From the NCBI RefSeq assembly GCF_001613465.1, contig NZ_BDCK01000001.1:29988-93987 (forward strand): DNA of 64,000 nt, given 5' to 3'. Position 1 is the first letter of the stretch. Every line of letters starts with the position of its first letter. Source of the stretch: Nocardia niwae NBRC 108934 = DSM 45340 (GTDB lineage: Bacteria; Actinomycetota; Actinomycetes; Mycobacteriales; Mycobacteriaceae). The position numbers and the translations under genes were made by a program. This document shows, one piece after another, positions 36,702 to 48,260 of this stretch. The notes beneath the pieces were generated by a model. It was not told the DNA's origin, did no database searches, and saw nothing but the letters and a program-made list of their open reading frames with translations.

Positions 36702-37262
36702 TCAGTTACCCGTGACGATCACCGTTACACCCGGCCCGGTGTCCCCGATCCCGTCCGACTTCGGCGCCACCGCCGCGCCGAGCTCGACCGCGATGGCCTG
36801 CGCCGCTTCCTTGTCGCCGGCCGAATTGCCGTAATACACCGTGGTTTTCGCGATATTCGTGCCCGGGTAATTGCCCGTTTCCGCGATGGGCCACCCGCTC
36901 GCCGCGAGCTGGCTCGCGGTCTTGGCAGCGAGCCCGGCCACCATACTGTTGTTGAGCACCCGAACCGGGACCGAACGGGCCGCCGCGGAGGTGGTGGGCG
37001 CGGCGGTGGTGGTGGGCGTCACCGCGGCGGAGGAGGACGCGGCCGAGGTGGGCGCCTTGGGCGCGGTGGTGCTCGCCGGGACCTGGGGCGCGGCGGTCGC
37101 GCTGGAGGTCGGCGAATCGCTGGTTCCCGAGGCGTCGGTGTCGGCGTCGGAATTCGACAGCGACATCGCGCCGAGACCGGCGAAGACGATGGCCAACGCG
37201 ATCAGCACCATCGCCAGGGCGCGCAACGGTGGCCCACCGGAGGTGGGATTCGGGTAGCTCAC
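36702..37262 (-). CDS. LytR C-terminal domain protein (Rv0431-like)
   Basis: 186 residues from a GTG at 37262. A short cytoplasmic N-terminus and one transmembrane helix (ALAMVLIALAIVFAGLGAM) lead into a Ser/Thr/Pro/Ala-rich linker to about residue 95. The LytR_C domain follows (VRVLNNSMVAGLAAKTASQLAASGW ... GVTVIVTGN). The domain usually accompanies LytR-CpsA-Psr ligases; here it stands alone. In M. tuberculosis, as I recall, the homologue (VirR/Rv0431) affects vesicle release and sits in the same order next to sodC and Rv0430. Confidence 0.85.
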   Translation of the reverse strand: MSYPNPTSGGPPLRALAMVLIALAIVFAGLGAMSLSNSDADTDASGTSDSPTSSATAAPQVPASTTAPKAPTSAASSSAAVTPTTTAAPTTSAAARSVPVRVLNNSMVAGLAAKTASQLAASGWPIAETGNYPGTNIAKTTVYYGNSAGDKEAAQAIAVELGAAVAPKSDGIGDTGPGVTVIVTGN

Positions 37263-37310
37263 CCTCGCGAGCCTAGTCGCACCGAACGGGTCCGCGTCCG
37301 CATCGCCGGG

Positions 37311-37664
37311 TCAGACCTGGAATCCCAGCCGGCGCGCCGCACGCGCCTTCTGCCTGCTCGCGCGCAGCCTGCGCAGCCGCTTCACCAGCATCGGGTCGGC
37401 GGCCAGCGCCTCCGGCCGGTCGACCACCGCGTTCAACACCTGGTAGTACCGGGTCGGCGACATGGCGAACAGCTCGCGGATCGCCTCTTCCTTCGCCCCC
37501 GCGTACTTCCACCACTGTCGCTCGAAGGCCAGGATGTCGAGTTCGCGACGGCTCAGTCCGGCGCCGTCGGCCTGCTCGGCCGCAGCGTGCCCCGTCGTGA
37601 CATCTTCGCTCGCGGAAAAGCCGTCCTGGCTCTCGGAAAGATTCCGTGCCGCTGCGCCGTCCAT
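37311..37664 (-). CDS. DUF3263 domain protein (Rv0430-like)
   Basis: 117 residues from the ATG at 37664, which has GAGGGAG upstream. The conserved C-terminal part (LSRRELDILAFERQWWKYAGAKEEAIRELFAMSPTRYYQVLNAV) is the DUF3263 helix-turn-helix-like domain found in mycolic-acid actinobacteria, and the tail is strongly basic. It is probably a small DNA-binding protein. It lies 48 bp upstream of the LytR_C gene on the same strand, the M. tuberculosis arrangement. Confidence 0.85.
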   Translation of the reverse strand: MDGAAARNLSESQDGFSASEDVTTGHAAAEQADGAGLSRRELDILAFERQWWKYAGAKEEAIRELFAMSPTRYYQVLNAVVDRPEALAADPMLVKRLRRLRASRQKARAARRLGFQV

Positions 37665-37835
37665 CTCGCTCCCTCGCCGAGTGACCACCAGACGAAAATG
37701 GTGCTTGTACGTCGCGGAACATTCAACCACGCGCACCGGTAATCGCCCGGGCCACGGCGCGGCGTGTTCCCTACCTGCCGGTAGTTCGCGGCACCCGAGG
37801 CAGCGTGACGTGGCGCGCACGGCAATAATTGGCCC

Positions 37836-38426
37836 ATGGCAATCCTCCCGATCGTGATCGTCGGCGACCCGGTCCTGCACAACCCGACCGAGCGGGTCAC
37901 GCAATCGCCGGAGGAATTGGCGCCGCTCATCGCGGACATGTACGAGACGCTCGAGGCGGCGCACGGCGTCGGCCTCGCGGCCAACCAAGTCGGTGTCCCG
38001 CTGCGCCTGTTCGTCTACGACTGCCCGGACCTGGGCGCGGACGGCGCCACCACCCGCCGCCGCGGCGTGGTGGTCAACCCGGTGCTGGAGACCTCGGAGA
38101 TCCCGGAGACCATGCCCGACCCGGACGACGACGAGGAAGGCTGCCTCTCGGTTCCCGGTGAGCAGTTCCCGACCGGCCGCGCCGAGTGGGCGAAGGTGAC
38201 CGGCACCGACGAGCACGGCGAGCCGATCGAGGTGGAGGGCAAGGGCTTCTTCGCCCGCATGCTGCAACACGAGGTCGGGCACCTGGACGGGTTCCTCTAC
38301 GTGGACGTGCTGATCGGCCGCAACGCGCGCTCCGCCAAGAAGGCGATCAAACGCAACGGCTGGGGCACACCGGGTCTGAGCTGGCTGCCGGGCACCGATC
38401 CCGATCCGTTCGGGCATGACGACTGA
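37836..38426 (+). CDS. def: Peptide deformylase
   Basis: 196 residues. It removes the formyl group from new protein N-termini. All three motifs are complete: [18 protein letters not shown] (metal-binding Cys) and QHEVGHLDG (HExxH-type metal ligands, here HEVGH). The length matches the mycobacterial enzyme. Its last 11 bases overlap the GNAT gene, and xthA follows: def-GNAT-xthA, as in M. tuberculosis Rv0429c-Rv0427c. Confidence 0.97.
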   Translation: MAILPIVIVGDPVLHNPTERVTQSPEELAPLIADMYETLEAAHGVGLAANQVGVPLRLFVYDCPDLGADGATTRRRGVVVNPVLETSEIPETMPDPDDDEEGCLSVPGEQFPTGRAEWAKVTGTDEHGEPIEVEGKGFFARMLQHEVGHLDGFLYVDVLIGRNARSAKKAIKRNGWGTPGLSWLPGTDPDPFGHDD

Positions 38427-39423
38427 TCCCGCCGCCGGCCTGCCCGATATCCCGCTCGGCCGCCGCGTGGTGCTGCGCTACCAGCTGCCCGCGGGCTATC
38501 CCCAACCGCTGACCGACGTGATCGGCGAGCTTCTCTCCCTGGACCCGCCGACCGTGCGCGGCGCCGACGGCGCGGTCGTCTCGGTGGCGCCGGAGCGCGT
38601 GGTCGCGCTGAAAGCGCTCGGGCCGAGGCCGATTCGCACGAAGGAGATTCGCGCGCTGGAGGCCGCGGCCGCATTCGCCTGGCCGGGCGTCGAGCACGCG
38701 TGGATCGACGGCTGGCTGGCGCGCGCGGGCAACGGGTACACGGGGCGCGCGAATTCCGCTGTGCCGCTGGGCAGCTCGGACGGGCCCGCCACCGTGTCCG
38801 CGGAGACGCTGCATCGGATCGGCGAGTGGTACACCGCGCACGGCCTGCCCGTGCAGCTCGCGCTGCCCGATCGGCTGGCCCCGGTGCCGCCCGGCTGGCG
38901 CAGCCGGCGGGAGACGCTGATGCTGGCCATCGATATCGATAATTTCGTGCTGCCGCAGGGCCCCTCGATGGTGCGCATCGCGCCCGCGCCGGACCCGGCC
39001 TGGCTGGAGATGCACCGCTGCGGCGGCGAAGATGCGCCCGCGCAGGCGATTTCCGCTCCCGTGCCGGATACCGAAGTGCTGACCGCGGTCCTCGACGGCG
39101 AAGTGGGCTTCGCCTCGCTCGGCCTGCCGCGCCCCATCGCGATCGGTCGAGGCGCGCTCACCACCGCCCCGGACGGACGACGCTGGGTCGGCCTCACCTG
39201 CGTGGCCGTCGCCACCGCGCACCGCAGGCACGGGCTCGGCTCGCTGGTCTGCGCCGAACTGATGCGCTGGGGTCACGACCGCGGCGCGACGCACGCCTAC
39301 CTCCAGGTCGAGGCCATCAACGAGGCGGCCCTCGCGATGTACCGCGAACTGGGCTTCGTCGAACACCACGCCTACCGCTACGCCGCGCCCGAACCTCTCG
39401 CCGGGCCCGGCGGCCTGCGGTAG
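38416..39423 (+). CDS. GNAT family N-acetyltransferase (Rv0428c-like)
   Basis: 335 residues. An N-terminal SH3-like part ([27 protein letters not shown]) is followed by two GNAT-related regions. The acetyl-CoA site is [24 protein letters not shown] near residue 260-283, then [21 protein letters not shown]. The substrate is unknown. The 11-bp overlap with def suggests coupled expression and perhaps work on nascent or N-terminal groups, though that is inference from position. Confidence 0.88.
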   Translation: MTTDPAAGLPDIPLGRRVVLRYQLPAGYPQPLTDVIGELLSLDPPTVRGADGAVVSVAPERVVALKALGPRPIRTKEIRALEAAAAFAWPGVEHAWIDGWLARAGNGYTGRANSAVPLGSSDGPATVSAETLHRIGEWYTAHGLPVQLALPDRLAPVPPGWRSRRETLMLAIDIDNFVLPQGPSMVRIAPAPDPAWLEMHRCGGEDAPAQAISAPVPDTEVLTAVLDGEVGFASLGLPRPIAIGRGALTTAPDGRRWVGLTCVAVATAHRRHGLGSLVCAELMRWGHDRGATHAYLQVEAINEAALAMYRELGFVEHHAYRYAAPEPLAGPGGLR

Positions 39424-39458
39424 AACAGACCCTGTCACCCGCGCGAAGGAAGGCCGCA

Positions 39459-40289
39459 GTGCGTCTCGCCACCTGGAATGTCAATTCGATCCGTTCTCGG
39501 CTGGATCGCGTCGCGGACTGGCTCGACCGCCAGGACATCGACGTGCTGGCCATCCAGGAGACCAAGTGCCGCGACGACCAGTTCCCGTTCGAGCGCTTCG
39601 ACGAACTGGGCTACGAAGTCGCCCATCTGGGGATCAATCAGTGGAACGGGGTGGCGATCGTCTCCCGGGTCGGCCTCGCCGACGTCGAGTTCGCCTTTCC
39701 CGGCCAGCCCGGTTTCGACAAGGACGCGGGCGAGTCGCTGATCAGCACGCCGGTCGTCGAGTCCCGCGCGATCGGCGCCACCTGCGGGGGCGTGCGGGTG
39801 TGGAGCCTGTACGTGCCCAACGGCCGCACCCTGGACGATCCGCACTATGCCTACAAGCTGGAATGGCTTGCCGCGCTGCGCGACAACGGCACGCGCTGGC
39901 TGGCCGAGGACCCGCAGGCCAAGATCGCGCTGGTGGGCGACTGGAACATCGCCCCGACCGACGACGATGTGTGGTCCGTGGAGTACTTCGCCGACAAGAC
40001 GCACACGTCGCAGCCGGAGCGCGCGGCCTTCCAGGCCGTCGTGGAGGCCGGATACGCGGATGTCATGCGTCCGTTCGCGCCGGGACCGGGCGTTTACACC
40101 TACTGGGACTACACCCAGCTGCGTTTCCCGCGTAAAGAGGGGATGCGCATCGATTTCATCCTCGCCTCCCCCGCGCTGGCCGCCACCGTGACGGACGCGA
40201 TGGTCGATCGTGAGGCGCGAAAGGGCAAGGGCGCCAGCGACCACGCTCCGGTGGTCGCCGAGTTCGCCGACGCGCCCGGGCCCTCGTGA
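39459..40289 (+). CDS. xthA: Exodeoxyribonuclease III
   Basis: 276 residues from a GTG with GAAGGAAGG upstream. Endonuclease/exonuclease/phosphatase fold: ATWNVNSIRSRL, AIQETKCRDDQFP (metal-binding Glu), SLYVPNGRT, LVGDWNIAPTDDDVW and GASDHAPVVAEF (catalytic His). It cuts abasic sites and trims 3' ends in base-excision repair. Its stop overlaps the TetR gene start (GTGA). Confidence 0.96.
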   Translation: MRLATWNVNSIRSRLDRVADWLDRQDIDVLAIQETKCRDDQFPFERFDELGYEVAHLGINQWNGVAIVSRVGLADVEFAFPGQPGFDKDAGESLISTPVVESRAIGATCGGVRVWSLYVPNGRTLDDPHYAYKLEWLAALRDNGTRWLAEDPQAKIALVGDWNIAPTDDDVWSVEYFADKTHTSQPERAAFQAVVEAGYADVMRPFAPGPGVYTYWDYTQLRFPRKEGMRIDFILASPALAATVTDAMVDREARKGKGASDHAPVVAEFADAPGPS

Positions 40290-40987
40290 CCCGCCCGGCG
40301 CAGCCGCCTTTCCCGCGCCGCAGCAGCGGGAACCGGCCGGCGGGCGCCCGGCTCGGCGGCGCGAACGGCGACGCGGGCTTGGGGCCGCGGCAGCGGGCAC
40401 AGCACCTCGGCCCGGAGCGCCGCCGCCCGCAGGTGCTCGACACCGCGCTCGCGATCGCGGTGGAGCACGGCATCGCCGCGGTCACCATGGCCGCGATCGC
40501 GGAGCGGATGAACGTGACCAGGCCGGTGGTCTACGCCTGCTTCGCCGATCGCGTCGAGCTGATCGAGGCGCTGATCCAGCGCGAGGAGGGCTACCTGGTC
40601 AGCGGCGTGCTGGAGGTGGTGACGCCGCGGGACGTGGACGCGGACGAGACGGTGTTCGTCGAGGGATTCCGCGCGCTGCTGGCGAAGGCCGCGAGCAGGC
40701 CCGACGCCTGGCGGCTGGTCTACGGCAACCCCGATCCCGCCGTGGCGAGTTCGTTCGGGCGCGGCCGCGCGCTCGTCGTCGAGCGCTGCGCCAAGCTGCT
40801 GCGTCCGACGCTGCGCGCCTGGGGCACCGCGGACGCCGAGCGCAAGCTGCCCGTGCTGGTGGAGCAGTGGGTGTCCGCGGGCGAGGCTGCCGTGCGGGCG
40901 CTGCTCGCGGACAAGGACGGCTGGACACCGGCGGATCTCGGCGCGTTCGTCGGGGCCGCGGTCTACCGGGCACTGCGAAACGCCTGA
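40286..40987 (+). CDS. TetR family transcriptional regulator
   Basis: 233 residues. The first about 50 residues are a basic, Pro/Gly-rich extension. The HTH follows (VLDTALAIAVEHGIAAVTMAAIAERMNVTRPVVYACF), then an all-helical domain with a TetR_C-like pattern. The true start might be downstream of the GTG that overlaps the xthA stop. It lies 65 bp upstream of hmgA, so it may control homogentisate degradation, but no palindrome is evident between them. Confidence 0.82.
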   Translation: MTRPAQPPFPRRSSGNRPAGARLGGANGDAGLGPRQRAQHLGPERRRPQVLDTALAIAVEHGIAAVTMAAIAERMNVTRPVVYACFADRVELIEALIQREEGYLVSGVLEVVTPRDVDADETVFVEGFRALLAKAASRPDAWRLVYGNPDPAVASSFGRGRALVVERCAKLLRPTLRAWGTADAERKLPVLVEQWVSAGEAAVRALLADKDGWTPADLGAFVGAAVYRALRNA

Positions 40988-41052
40988 TAGCGGATCCGGC
41001 CGCACTACGATGGTGATCAACTATCCGACCACCGGCTGGCGGAGGAACGGTC

Positions 41053-42249
41053 ATGGCGTTCTATCGGCAAGTGGGTGCGGTACCGCCGAAGCGGCACACC
41101 CAGCATCGTGACGAGCAGGGCAGGCTCTACTACGAGGAGCTGATGGGCGAGGAGGGCTTCTCCGGCGACTCCTCGCTGCTCTATCACCGCGGCCTGCCGC
41201 CCGCGCTGGTCGATTCGACGGTCTGGGAGTTGCCCGACCAGCGGACCACGCCGAATCATCCACTGCGCCACCGTCATCTGCGCCTGCACGCCTTGTTCCC
41301 CGGCGACACCCCGGCCGAGACCGATCCGGTCACCGGCCGGCGCCTGCTGCTCGGCAACGCGGATGTGCGCATCTCCTACGTCGTCGCCAAGGGCGGATCA
41401 CCGTTGTACCGCAACGCGATCGGCGACGAGCTGGTGTACGTGGAGTCCGGCGCGGCGGTGGTCGAGACCGTGTTCGGCGCGCTGCCCGCGCGGCAGGGCG
41501 ACCAGGTGCTCATCCCGCGCGCCACGACGCACCGCTGGCGTCCGACCGGCCCGGATCCGCTGCGCGCGTATGTGATCGAGGCAACCGGGCACATCACGCC
41601 GCCGAAGCGCTACCTGTCGAAGTTCGGCCAGCTGCTCGAGCACGCCCCGTATTGTGAGCGCGACCTGCGCGGACCGGCCGAGACGATCACCACGACCGGC
41701 ACCGAGGTCGAGGTGCTGGTCAAGCACCGCCCCGGCGGGCGGGTCGTCGGCACCAGGATGATCTACGCCACCCATCCGTTCGACGTGGTCGGCTGGGACG
41801 GCTGCCTGTATCCCTTCACCTTCAATATCGCCGACTTCGAGCCGATCACCGGCCGCATCCATCAACCGCCGCCCGTCCATCAGGCCTTCGAGGGCGGCAA
41901 CTTCGTCGTCTGCAATTTCGTGCCGCGCAAGGTGGACTATCACCCGCTGTCTATCCCCGTGCCGTACTACCACTCCAACGTCGACTCCGACGAGGTCATG
42001 TTCTATTGCGGCGGGAACTACGAGGCGCGCAAGGGCTCCGGGATCACCCAGGGCTCGGTGTCCGTGCATCCCGGCGGCTACGCCCACGGCCCGCAGCCCG
42101 GCGCCTACGAGAACAGTATCGGCATCGAGTATTTCGACGAGCTGGCCGTCATGGTGGACACCTTCCGCCCGCTGGAACTCGGCGAAGGCGCGCTGGCCTG
42201 CGAAGACCCGACCTACGCGTGGACCTGGTCCGGGCGGGGCCCCGAGTGA
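41053..42249 (+). CDS. hmgA: Homogentisate 1,2-dioxygenase
   Basis: 398 residues, start ATG with GGAGGAACG ahead. It opens the ring of homogentisate to maleylacetoacetate in tyrosine/phenylalanine breakdown. Cupin-fold markers include YRNAIGDELVYVESGAAVVET, RATTHRW, PPVHQAFEGGNFVVCNFVPRKVDYHPLSIPVPYYHSN and the HPGGYAHGPQPG segment carrying Fe(II) ligands. The protein is somewhat shorter than the roughly 440 residues of animal enzymes. The stop overlaps the fumarylacetoacetase GTG. Confidence 0.93.
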   Translation: MAFYRQVGAVPPKRHTQHRDEQGRLYYEELMGEEGFSGDSSLLYHRGLPPALVDSTVWELPDQRTTPNHPLRHRHLRLHALFPGDTPAETDPVTGRRLLLGNADVRISYVVAKGGSPLYRNAIGDELVYVESGAAVVETVFGALPARQGDQVLIPRATTHRWRPTGPDPLRAYVIEATGHITPPKRYLSKFGQLLEHAPYCERDLRGPAETITTTGTEVEVLVKHRPGGRVVGTRMIYATHPFDVVGWDGCLYPFTFNIADFEPITGRIHQPPPVHQAFEGGNFVVCNFVPRKVDYHPLSIPVPYYHSNVDSDEVMFYCGGNYEARKGSGITQGSVSVHPGGYAHGPQPGAYENSIGIEYFDELAVMVDTFRPLELGEGALACEDPTYAWTWSGRGPE

Positions 42250-43424
42250 GGACGAAGATAGAGGTAGCCGCGGAGTCCCCGTTCGGTCCGGACAACCTGC
42301 CGTACGGCGTATTCGCGCCGACCGGCGCGAGTCCCCGGGTCGGGGTGCGGCTCGGCGAATACGTCATCGATCTGGCTGCGCTCCTCGATGATCCACTGTT
42401 CGCCGAACCGAGCCTGAACGCCTTCCTCGCGCAGGGTCCCACACGCTGGCGCGCGGTGCGCGACCGCGTCCGCGAGGCGGTCGGCGGGGAAGTGGACAGC
42501 GCCGCCGTGCACCTCCTGTCCGACGTGGCACTGCGGCTGCCCGTGCGGATCGGTGACTATGTGGACTTCTACGCGAGCATCGATCACGCGACGAACCTCG
42601 GCCGCCTGTTCCGGCCGGACGGTGACCCGCTGCTGCCGAACTGGCGTCACCTGCCGGTGGGCTATCACGGGCGGGCGGGGACGGTGGTGGTATCCGGCAC
42701 GGACGTGGCGCGGCCGTGCGGGCAGCGCAGGTCGGAATCCGGTACGCCGGACTTCGGACCGTCGCGGCGGCTGGACATCGAGGCGGAACTCGGCTTCGTG
42801 ATCGGCGTCGGCTCGCGGCTCGGCGCGCCGGTCGGGATCGAGGAGTTCGCCGACCGGGTGTTCGGCGTCGCGCTGATCAACGATTGGTCCGCACGCGACA
42901 TCCAGGCCTGGGAGTACCAACCGCTCGGCCCGTTCCTCGGCAAATCGTTCGCGACTTCGATGTCGCCGTGGATCACCCCGCTGGCCGCCCTCGAGTCCGC
43001 GCGGGTGCCGCTGCCCGAGCAGTCGCCCGCGCCGCTGCCCTACCTGCTCGCCACCGAGCACTGGGGTCTGGACATCGAGCTGACCGTGGCGTGGAACGGG
43101 CAGCCGGTCGCGTACCCGCCCTACCGCCGGATGTACTGGTCACCGGCCCAGATGCTGGCCCATCTCACCTCCAACGGCGCGGCCACGCGCCCCGGCGATC
43201 TGTACGCCTCCGGCACCGTCTCCGGCCCCGGACCGGACCAGCGCGGCTCGTTCATCGAGTTGTCCTGGGGCGGTAGTGAGCCCGTCCTGGTGAACCACCG
43301 GCAATCCACTTTCCTCGAAGACGGCGACGAGGTGACGATCACCGCGTCGGCGCCCGGTCCCGGGACTGCGCGAATCGGATTGGGCGAGGTCACCGGTCGC
43401 ATCATTCCGGCACACCAGTCGTGA
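42246..43424 (+). CDS. fahA: Fumarylacetoacetase
   Basis: 392 residues from the GTG overlapping the hmgA stop. It splits fumarylacetoacetate into fumarate and acetoacetate. Family motifs are YVDFYASIDHATNLGRLFRP (metal Asp/Glu region), PVGYHGRAGTVVVSGT, DIEAELGFVIGVGS, LINDWSARDIQAWEYQPLGPFLGKSFATS and the C-terminal GDEVTITA. The intermediate step, maleylacetoacetate isomerase, is not in the window. Confidence 0.94.
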   Translation: MRTKIEVAAESPFGPDNLPYGVFAPTGASPRVGVRLGEYVIDLAALLDDPLFAEPSLNAFLAQGPTRWRAVRDRVREAVGGEVDSAAVHLLSDVALRLPVRIGDYVDFYASIDHATNLGRLFRPDGDPLLPNWRHLPVGYHGRAGTVVVSGTDVARPCGQRRSESGTPDFGPSRRLDIEAELGFVIGVGSRLGAPVGIEEFADRVFGVALINDWSARDIQAWEYQPLGPFLGKSFATSMSPWITPLAALESARVPLPEQSPAPLPYLLATEHWGLDIELTVAWNGQPVAYPPYRRMYWSPAQMLAHLTSNGAATRPGDLYASGTVSGPGPDQRGSFIELSWGGSEPVLVNHRQSTFLEDGDEVTITASAPGPGTARIGLGEVTGRIIPAHQS

Positions 43425-43600
43425 ACAGCCCGATTCGCCGCTGCCGCATTTCGACGGCCGCCCGGTTCTCCCCAGTCGGCCGCCACCGCGCGGCTCACTC
43501 CTGGTCCACCCGCCGGTCCGGCTCGGCCGACACCCGCTGACGCCCTACCAGCGGACCTCATGCACACTTCAGCTGGGCACGGCCCGATCGTCGCGCGGGA

Positions 43601-44269
43601 TCAACGAGAGAGTCGTCCGGCCTGAACGACGGTGACGAACGACGTGAGGTCATCGATCAGGGCGGAACTGTCCTGCGGGTGGTCGCTGTGCAACCAGTCG
43701 GTGACCAGCTCGAAAATGCCGCCGACCGTGGCGAGCGCCAAGATCTGCCGACGACGCGGCTCGTCCACGACTCGCGCGGCGGCCTCCGGCCAGTGCTGGT
43801 CCAGGAACGCCGCCGCCCAGCGTCGGTTGGCGCGGCGCTGCCGCTCCACCACCGGTGAGATGCCGCCCGCCTCGCCGAAGGTCACCTTGCCCAGCCGCGC
43901 GTCCTCGGTGATGGCGTGGACGAAAGCGCCGACGATCGCGGCCACGCGCTCCGGCCAGGACGCCTCCGCGGTGGCGGCCGCGACGTCGGCGACGCGCTGC
44001 TGGATCTGTCCCGTCACCTGCTCGAGCAACGCGATGTAGCACGCTTCCTTGCTCTCGAAGTGATCGTAGAAACCCTTGGTCCCCACGTAGGCGCGCTGGC
44101 AGATCTGCTCGATCGACGTGCCGGAATAACCCTGTTCGGCGAACAGCTCGGTGGCGGCGTCCAAGAGCAGGCCGCGGCGCTGGGCGCTGCGCTGCTCGGC
44201 GTCGAGTCCACGGATCCGGCGCCGCGCCGGGCTCGCGGCGGGCCGCGCGGCGGAGGTGCTGGGGGTCAT
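43601..44269 (-). CDS. TetR/AcrR family transcriptional regulator
   Basis: 222 residues from the ATG at 44269; an ATG at 44326 would add a cysteine-rich stretch that is probably not translated. The HTH is LLLDAATELFAEQGYSGTSIEQICQRAYVGTKGFYDHFESKEACYIALL. The ligand domain contains GEAGGISPVVERQRRANRRWAAAF. It is divergent from the hypothetical gene at 44376, with about 100 bp between them. Function unknown. Confidence 0.85.
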   Translation of the reverse strand: MTPSTSAARPAASPARRRIRGLDAEQRSAQRRGLLLDAATELFAEQGYSGTSIEQICQRAYVGTKGFYDHFESKEACYIALLEQVTGQIQQRVADVAAATAEASWPERVAAIVGAFVHAITEDARLGKVTFGEAGGISPVVERQRRANRRWAAAFLDQHWPEAAARVVDEPRRRQILALATVGGIFELVTDWLHSDHPQDSSALIDDLTSFVTVVQAGRLSR

Positions 44270-44375
44270 GGCACCGACGATAGCCGGGCCGCGGCAGCAA
44301 CCGGCTGCCGCTTGAGCGCCGCACATCCGGGTACGCCGCCGCTACGGCCCCATCCGCCCGCGAAGGAGCGAGGTC

Positions 44376-44822
44376 ATGACCGATCGCCCGCACGCAGCGC
44401 ACCGCCGCCCCGATGGCGTGGACGACGTCACCGTGGCCGCCACCGGCAAACTCTCGGAAGCCTTGGAGACCATCGAACGCGCGCGCGGCCATCTGTACGC
44501 GTTCCACCAACTGACCGGCGGGGCCGATCTGGCGCTCGACGAGGCGGTGGAGCTGTTCCGCGAGGCCGGGCACACGCACATCGCCGAGCGGATCTCCACC
44601 GAGTTGATCGGTCGCAACGTGCTGGCGGGGCGTTGGACATTCCAGATCGTCGAGGAATACGACGACGGCTACTACGGCCTGTTCCGCGACATCGAGCGGG
44701 CCGCGCGGGACGAACTGCTCGACGGACGCCGCCACCTCTTCGAAGCCGAGATGAAGGAAGCCCGTCGCACCCACGGCGCACCGGGCCATGCGGCCACGCC
44801 GGAGACAGCGGAAGACTCCTGA
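44376..44822 (+). CDS. Conserved hypothetical protein
   Basis: 148 residues with AAGGAG about 12 bases ahead of the ATG. It is helical, acidic and free of signal or membrane segments. The core (LSEALETIERARGHLYAFHQLTGGADLALDEAVELFREAGHTHIAERISTELIGRNVL) resembles small actinobacterial proteins of unknown function. It is divergent from the TetR gene, which may regulate it. Confidence 0.7.
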   Translation: MTDRPHAAHRRPDGVDDVTVAATGKLSEALETIERARGHLYAFHQLTGGADLALDEAVELFREAGHTHIAERISTELIGRNVLAGRWTFQIVEEYDDGYYGLFRDIERAARDELLDGRRHLFEAEMKEARRTHGAPGHAATPETAEDS

Positions 44823-44938
44823 TCAGACGCGGCCGCGGGCCGTCCGCGGTCAGCGCCGCGCCAGTTTCAACAAGAGCTCTTGTTGATAACAAGATGCCAT
44901 GCTGTAATCGTCGTCACGTCGATGAGGAAGGACCGGAC

Positions 44939-46324
44939 GTGTCGGGGATCACTGGAGAGAAGCACGGCCGTCGCGGCCTGCGCGCGCTGGCGGCGGTTGT
45001 CGTGTCCGCCCTGGCGAGCTGCGCCCTGCTCGCGGGAGCGTCGCCCGCATCGGCCATCCCACTGCCGCAGGCGGATTCGTTCTACACAGCGCCGGAAGGA
45101 TTCGAGTCCCGCGCACCGGGCGACGTTCTGCGCGCACGGGAGGTGCGCTTGGCGGTGCTCACCGCCCTTCCGCTGAACGTGCGGTCCTGGCAGCTGCTGT
45201 ACCGGACCACCGATCTGTTCGGGCAACCCGCCGCGGCGGTGACCACGGTGCTGTTGCCCGCGGGCGCCGATCCGAACCGTTCCCGCCCGCTCGTCTCGCT
45301 GCAGTTCTACTACGACAGCGCGAGTCCCGATTGCTCCCCGTCGTTCGTGCTGCGCCAGGGCGCGGGTCTTCCAGGCCTGGAGGGCATCCACTCACAGAGC
45401 GAATTGATCGCGATCGCGGCGCTGCTCAGCCAGGGGTGGGCGGTATCCGTCCCGGACTACGAAGGGCTGGAAGGGCACCTCGCGGTGGCCGAGGAACCCG
45501 GATACCTGACATTGGACGGCATCCGCGCCGCCGAGCGCTTCGAGCCGCTCGGTCTCGACGGGGCGAACACGCCGGTCGCGTTGTGGGGCTATTCCGGCGG
45601 CGGAATGGGTTCGGGCTGGGCCGCCGAGATGGAGCCGACCTACGCTCCCGAGCTGAACGTCAAGGGCGTCGCGCTCGGTGCGCCCACCTCGGACGTCGTA
45701 TCCCTGCTGCACGTCAACGGCTCGATGTTCTCGAGCTTGATCGGCATCGGCATCTCGTCGCTGCGCAAGGCGTACCCGAAGTTCCGCGCGGCGTCCGATC
45801 GCTACCTGACGGCCGAAGGCAGAGCGCTGATGGACCGGACCGCGGCGCAATGTCTCCCACGGAACGCGCTCACTCAGATGTTCGTCGACTACCAGCGCAT
45901 GCTGACGATCCCGATCGCCGAGTTCCTCGCCGTCCCGGAGATCGCGGAGGTGTTCGAGGCGACCGTTCTGGGTCGCACCATCCCCACCGCGCCGATCTTC
46001 CTCTACCACGGCGTCTTCGACGAGGCGGTGCCCATCTGGACCAGCGAGCGGCTGGTCCGGCAGTACTGCGCGGGCGGCGCTTCAGTGCTGTTCGAGCGCG
46101 ATCACTTCAGCGAGCACTTGACGCTGCCCTCGCTGGGCATGGCTCGCACCTTCGAGTGGCTGCGGGAACGCCTGGCGCCGGAGGCGCCGGATCAGATCGG
46201 CTGCCGCACCGAGGACGTGGTGTCCATGCTCGCCGACGCCGACGCGCTGCTGACACAGCTCGAGATCAACCTGAACGCGACCTTCGGCGCGCTCGGCTTC
46301 CCGATCGGCCCGCACGAGCGCTGA
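44939..46324 (+). CDS. Secretory lipase (LIP family)
   Basis: 461 residues from the GTG at 44939 with AGGAAGGA ahead. The signal peptide has a basic N-terminus, a hydrophobic run (ALAAVVVSALASCALLAGA) and a probable cut after ASA near residue 38. The alpha/beta-hydrolase nucleophile is in WGYSGGGMGSGW; the acid lies in GVFDEAVPIW and the histidine in RDHFSEH. This is the pattern of the fungal/actinobacterial secretory lipases (Pfam LIP). Such exported lipases release fatty acids from host or environmental lipids. Confidence 0.9.
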   Translation: MSGITGEKHGRRGLRALAAVVVSALASCALLAGASPASAIPLPQADSFYTAPEGFESRAPGDVLRAREVRLAVLTALPLNVRSWQLLYRTTDLFGQPAAAVTTVLLPAGADPNRSRPLVSLQFYYDSASPDCSPSFVLRQGAGLPGLEGIHSQSELIAIAALLSQGWAVSVPDYEGLEGHLAVAEEPGYLTLDGIRAAERFEPLGLDGANTPVALWGYSGGGMGSGWAAEMEPTYAPELNVKGVALGAPTSDVVSLLHVNGSMFSSLIGIGISSLRKAYPKFRAASDRYLTAEGRALMDRTAAQCLPRNALTQMFVDYQRMLTIPIAEFLAVPEIAEVFEATVLGRTIPTAPIFLYHGVFDEAVPIWTSERLVRQYCAGGASVLFERDHFSEHLTLPSLGMARTFEWLRERLAPEAPDQIGCRTEDVVSMLADADALLTQLEINLNATFGALGFPIGPHER

Positions 46325-46417
46325 CGCCGCTGTCTGGCTGTTCGCTCGATCTCCGCGAATCGCCGGGCACGCGTTCAGGCTGTCCGGGTATGGTCGGGCG
46401 GGAAAATTTCACAACCA

Positions 46418-48173
<1,756 letters not shown>

Positions 48174-48180
48174 CGACCAC

Positions 48181-48211
48181 CCGCCGCCCGCCGCGACCCG
48201 GCGGGCGGCGG
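48181..48211 (+). terminator. Terminator after thiC
   Basis: CCGCCGCCCGCC (48181-48192) and GGCGGGCGGCGG (48200-48211) form a perfect 12-bp stem with a seven-base loop, eight bases past the thiC stop. No T-run follows, which is common in actinobacteria. Confidence 0.7.
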
Positions 48212-48260
48212 TGCTCTATCCCTCGCCCCGCAGCAGTGTGGCCACCCGCAACGACGTCTC